The notes under the pieces are model-generated. The model was not told the DNA's origin, did no database searches, and worked only from the letters and a program-made list of their open reading frames with translations. From an uncultured Prevotellaceae bacterium (GTDB taxonomy: Bacteria; Bacteroidota; Bacteroidia; Bacteroidales; Bacteroidaceae): 6,116 nt of DNA. The position numbers and the translations under genes are program-made. Shown piece by piece: positions 6,035-6,116 of the stretch (positions are counted from its first letter, which is position 1; the number at the start of each line of letters is the position of its first letter). Location: assembly GCA_946407325.1 (NCBI GenBank), contig CAMJNN010000073.1:1-6116 (forward strand). Direction: 5' to 3'.

Positions 6035-6044
6035 CAGATACTGC
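6012..6044. repeat. Two direct copies of GCAGATACTGC, 22 bases apart
   Basis: The 11-base sequence GCAGATACTGC occurs at 6012-6022 and 6034-6044. Each copy is itself a small inverted repeat (GCAG-ATA-CTGC), and with flanking bases the pair reads GGCAG...CTGCC, so the two copies can also pair with each other. Confidence 0.6.
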
Positions 6045-6047
6045 CAA

Positions 6048-6092
6048 CATCCGAGGCAGACTTTCCTTCACCCCGAGGGAAGTTCTCCGATG
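6048..6092. repeat. Imperfect hairpin 4
   Basis: CATC (6048-6051), GAG (6053-6055) and ACTTTCC (6060-6066) pair with GGGAAGT (6077-6083), CTC (6085-6087) and GATG (6089-6092). There is one T-G pair, one C-C mismatch and one uneven internal loop (GCAG against T). The terminal loop is ten bases. Confidence 0.5.
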
Positions 6093-6116
6093 GTAGATAG
6101 CAAGCGGCGGAACGAG

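Larger units (their letters stand above)
5818..6116. other. Intergenic region with dense hairpins, no convincing gene
   Basis: About 50 AT-rich bases after the patatin stop are followed by a more GC-rich stretch packed with imperfect inverted repeats (5890-5941, 5969-5997, 5999-6034, 6048-6092) and short direct repeats. On the minus strand two frames stay open from the right edge, to 5958 and to 5923, but they cross all the hairpins and give compositions without a recognisable domain; a gene entering from beyond the edge cannot be wholly excluded. No intrinsic terminator with a T tract follows the patatin gene. The region could be a structured RNA, a repeated intergenic element, or a leader of a gene to the right. 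Confidence 0.6.

Noticed and set aside
6053..6075. RNase P RNA on the minus strand
   Set aside because: GAAGGAAAGTC recalls the conserved GAGGAAAGTCC segment, but the following bases differ and the other conserved RNase P segments, such as ACAGAA, are missing from the available sequence.

Overview
The window looks like chromosomal DNA from an anaerobic Bacteroidales bacterium, possibly of the Prevotella/Bacteroides group. This rests on the protein families, on nrfH-nrfA followed by split ResB/CcsA cytochrome maturation genes, and on promoter-like elements of the Bacteroidetes form TTTG-N19-TAnnTTTG. The species cannot be fixed from the sequence alone.

Layout, left to right. Positions 1-335 hold the 5' part of a minus-strand flavin reductase-like gene with a very good promoter of its own just upstream (363-393). 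Positions 396-4711 hold a five-gene minus-strand block, transcribed right to left: nrfH (4118-4711), nrfA (2615-4102), a short ResB/CcsB protein (1719-2615), a CcsA protein (931-1722), and a small membrane methyltransferase of the ICMT/PEMT type (396-875). The nrfA/resB and resB/ccsA junctions overlap by 1 and 4 bases, so these three genes are almost certainly translated in a coupled way. Positions 4712-4944 are an AT-rich divergent intergenic region with a promoter-like element for nrfH and two short symmetrical sequences that may be operators. Positions 4945-5817 encode a patatin-like phospholipase on the plus strand. Positions 5818-6116 hold no convincing gene but contain a dense series of imperfect hairpins.

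How the genes work together: NrfH is a membrane-anchored tetraheme quinol dehydrogenase that passes electrons to NrfA, the pentaheme nitrite reductase that makes ammonium. All nine hemes must be attached covalently outside the cytoplasm, and NrfA carries the special CXXCK active-site heme motif (CWTCK). ResB/CcsB and CcsA together form a System II cytochrome c synthase, so the operon encodes both the respiratory enzyme and a likely dedicated maturation machine. The methyltransferase, flavin reductase and patatin have no clear mechanistic link to nitrite reduction.

Most of the window is well-known biology. The least explained part is the right-hand 230 bases, where four consecutive extended hairpins and two pairs of direct repeats, both offset by exactly 22 bases, suggest a structured RNA or a repeated intergenic element.
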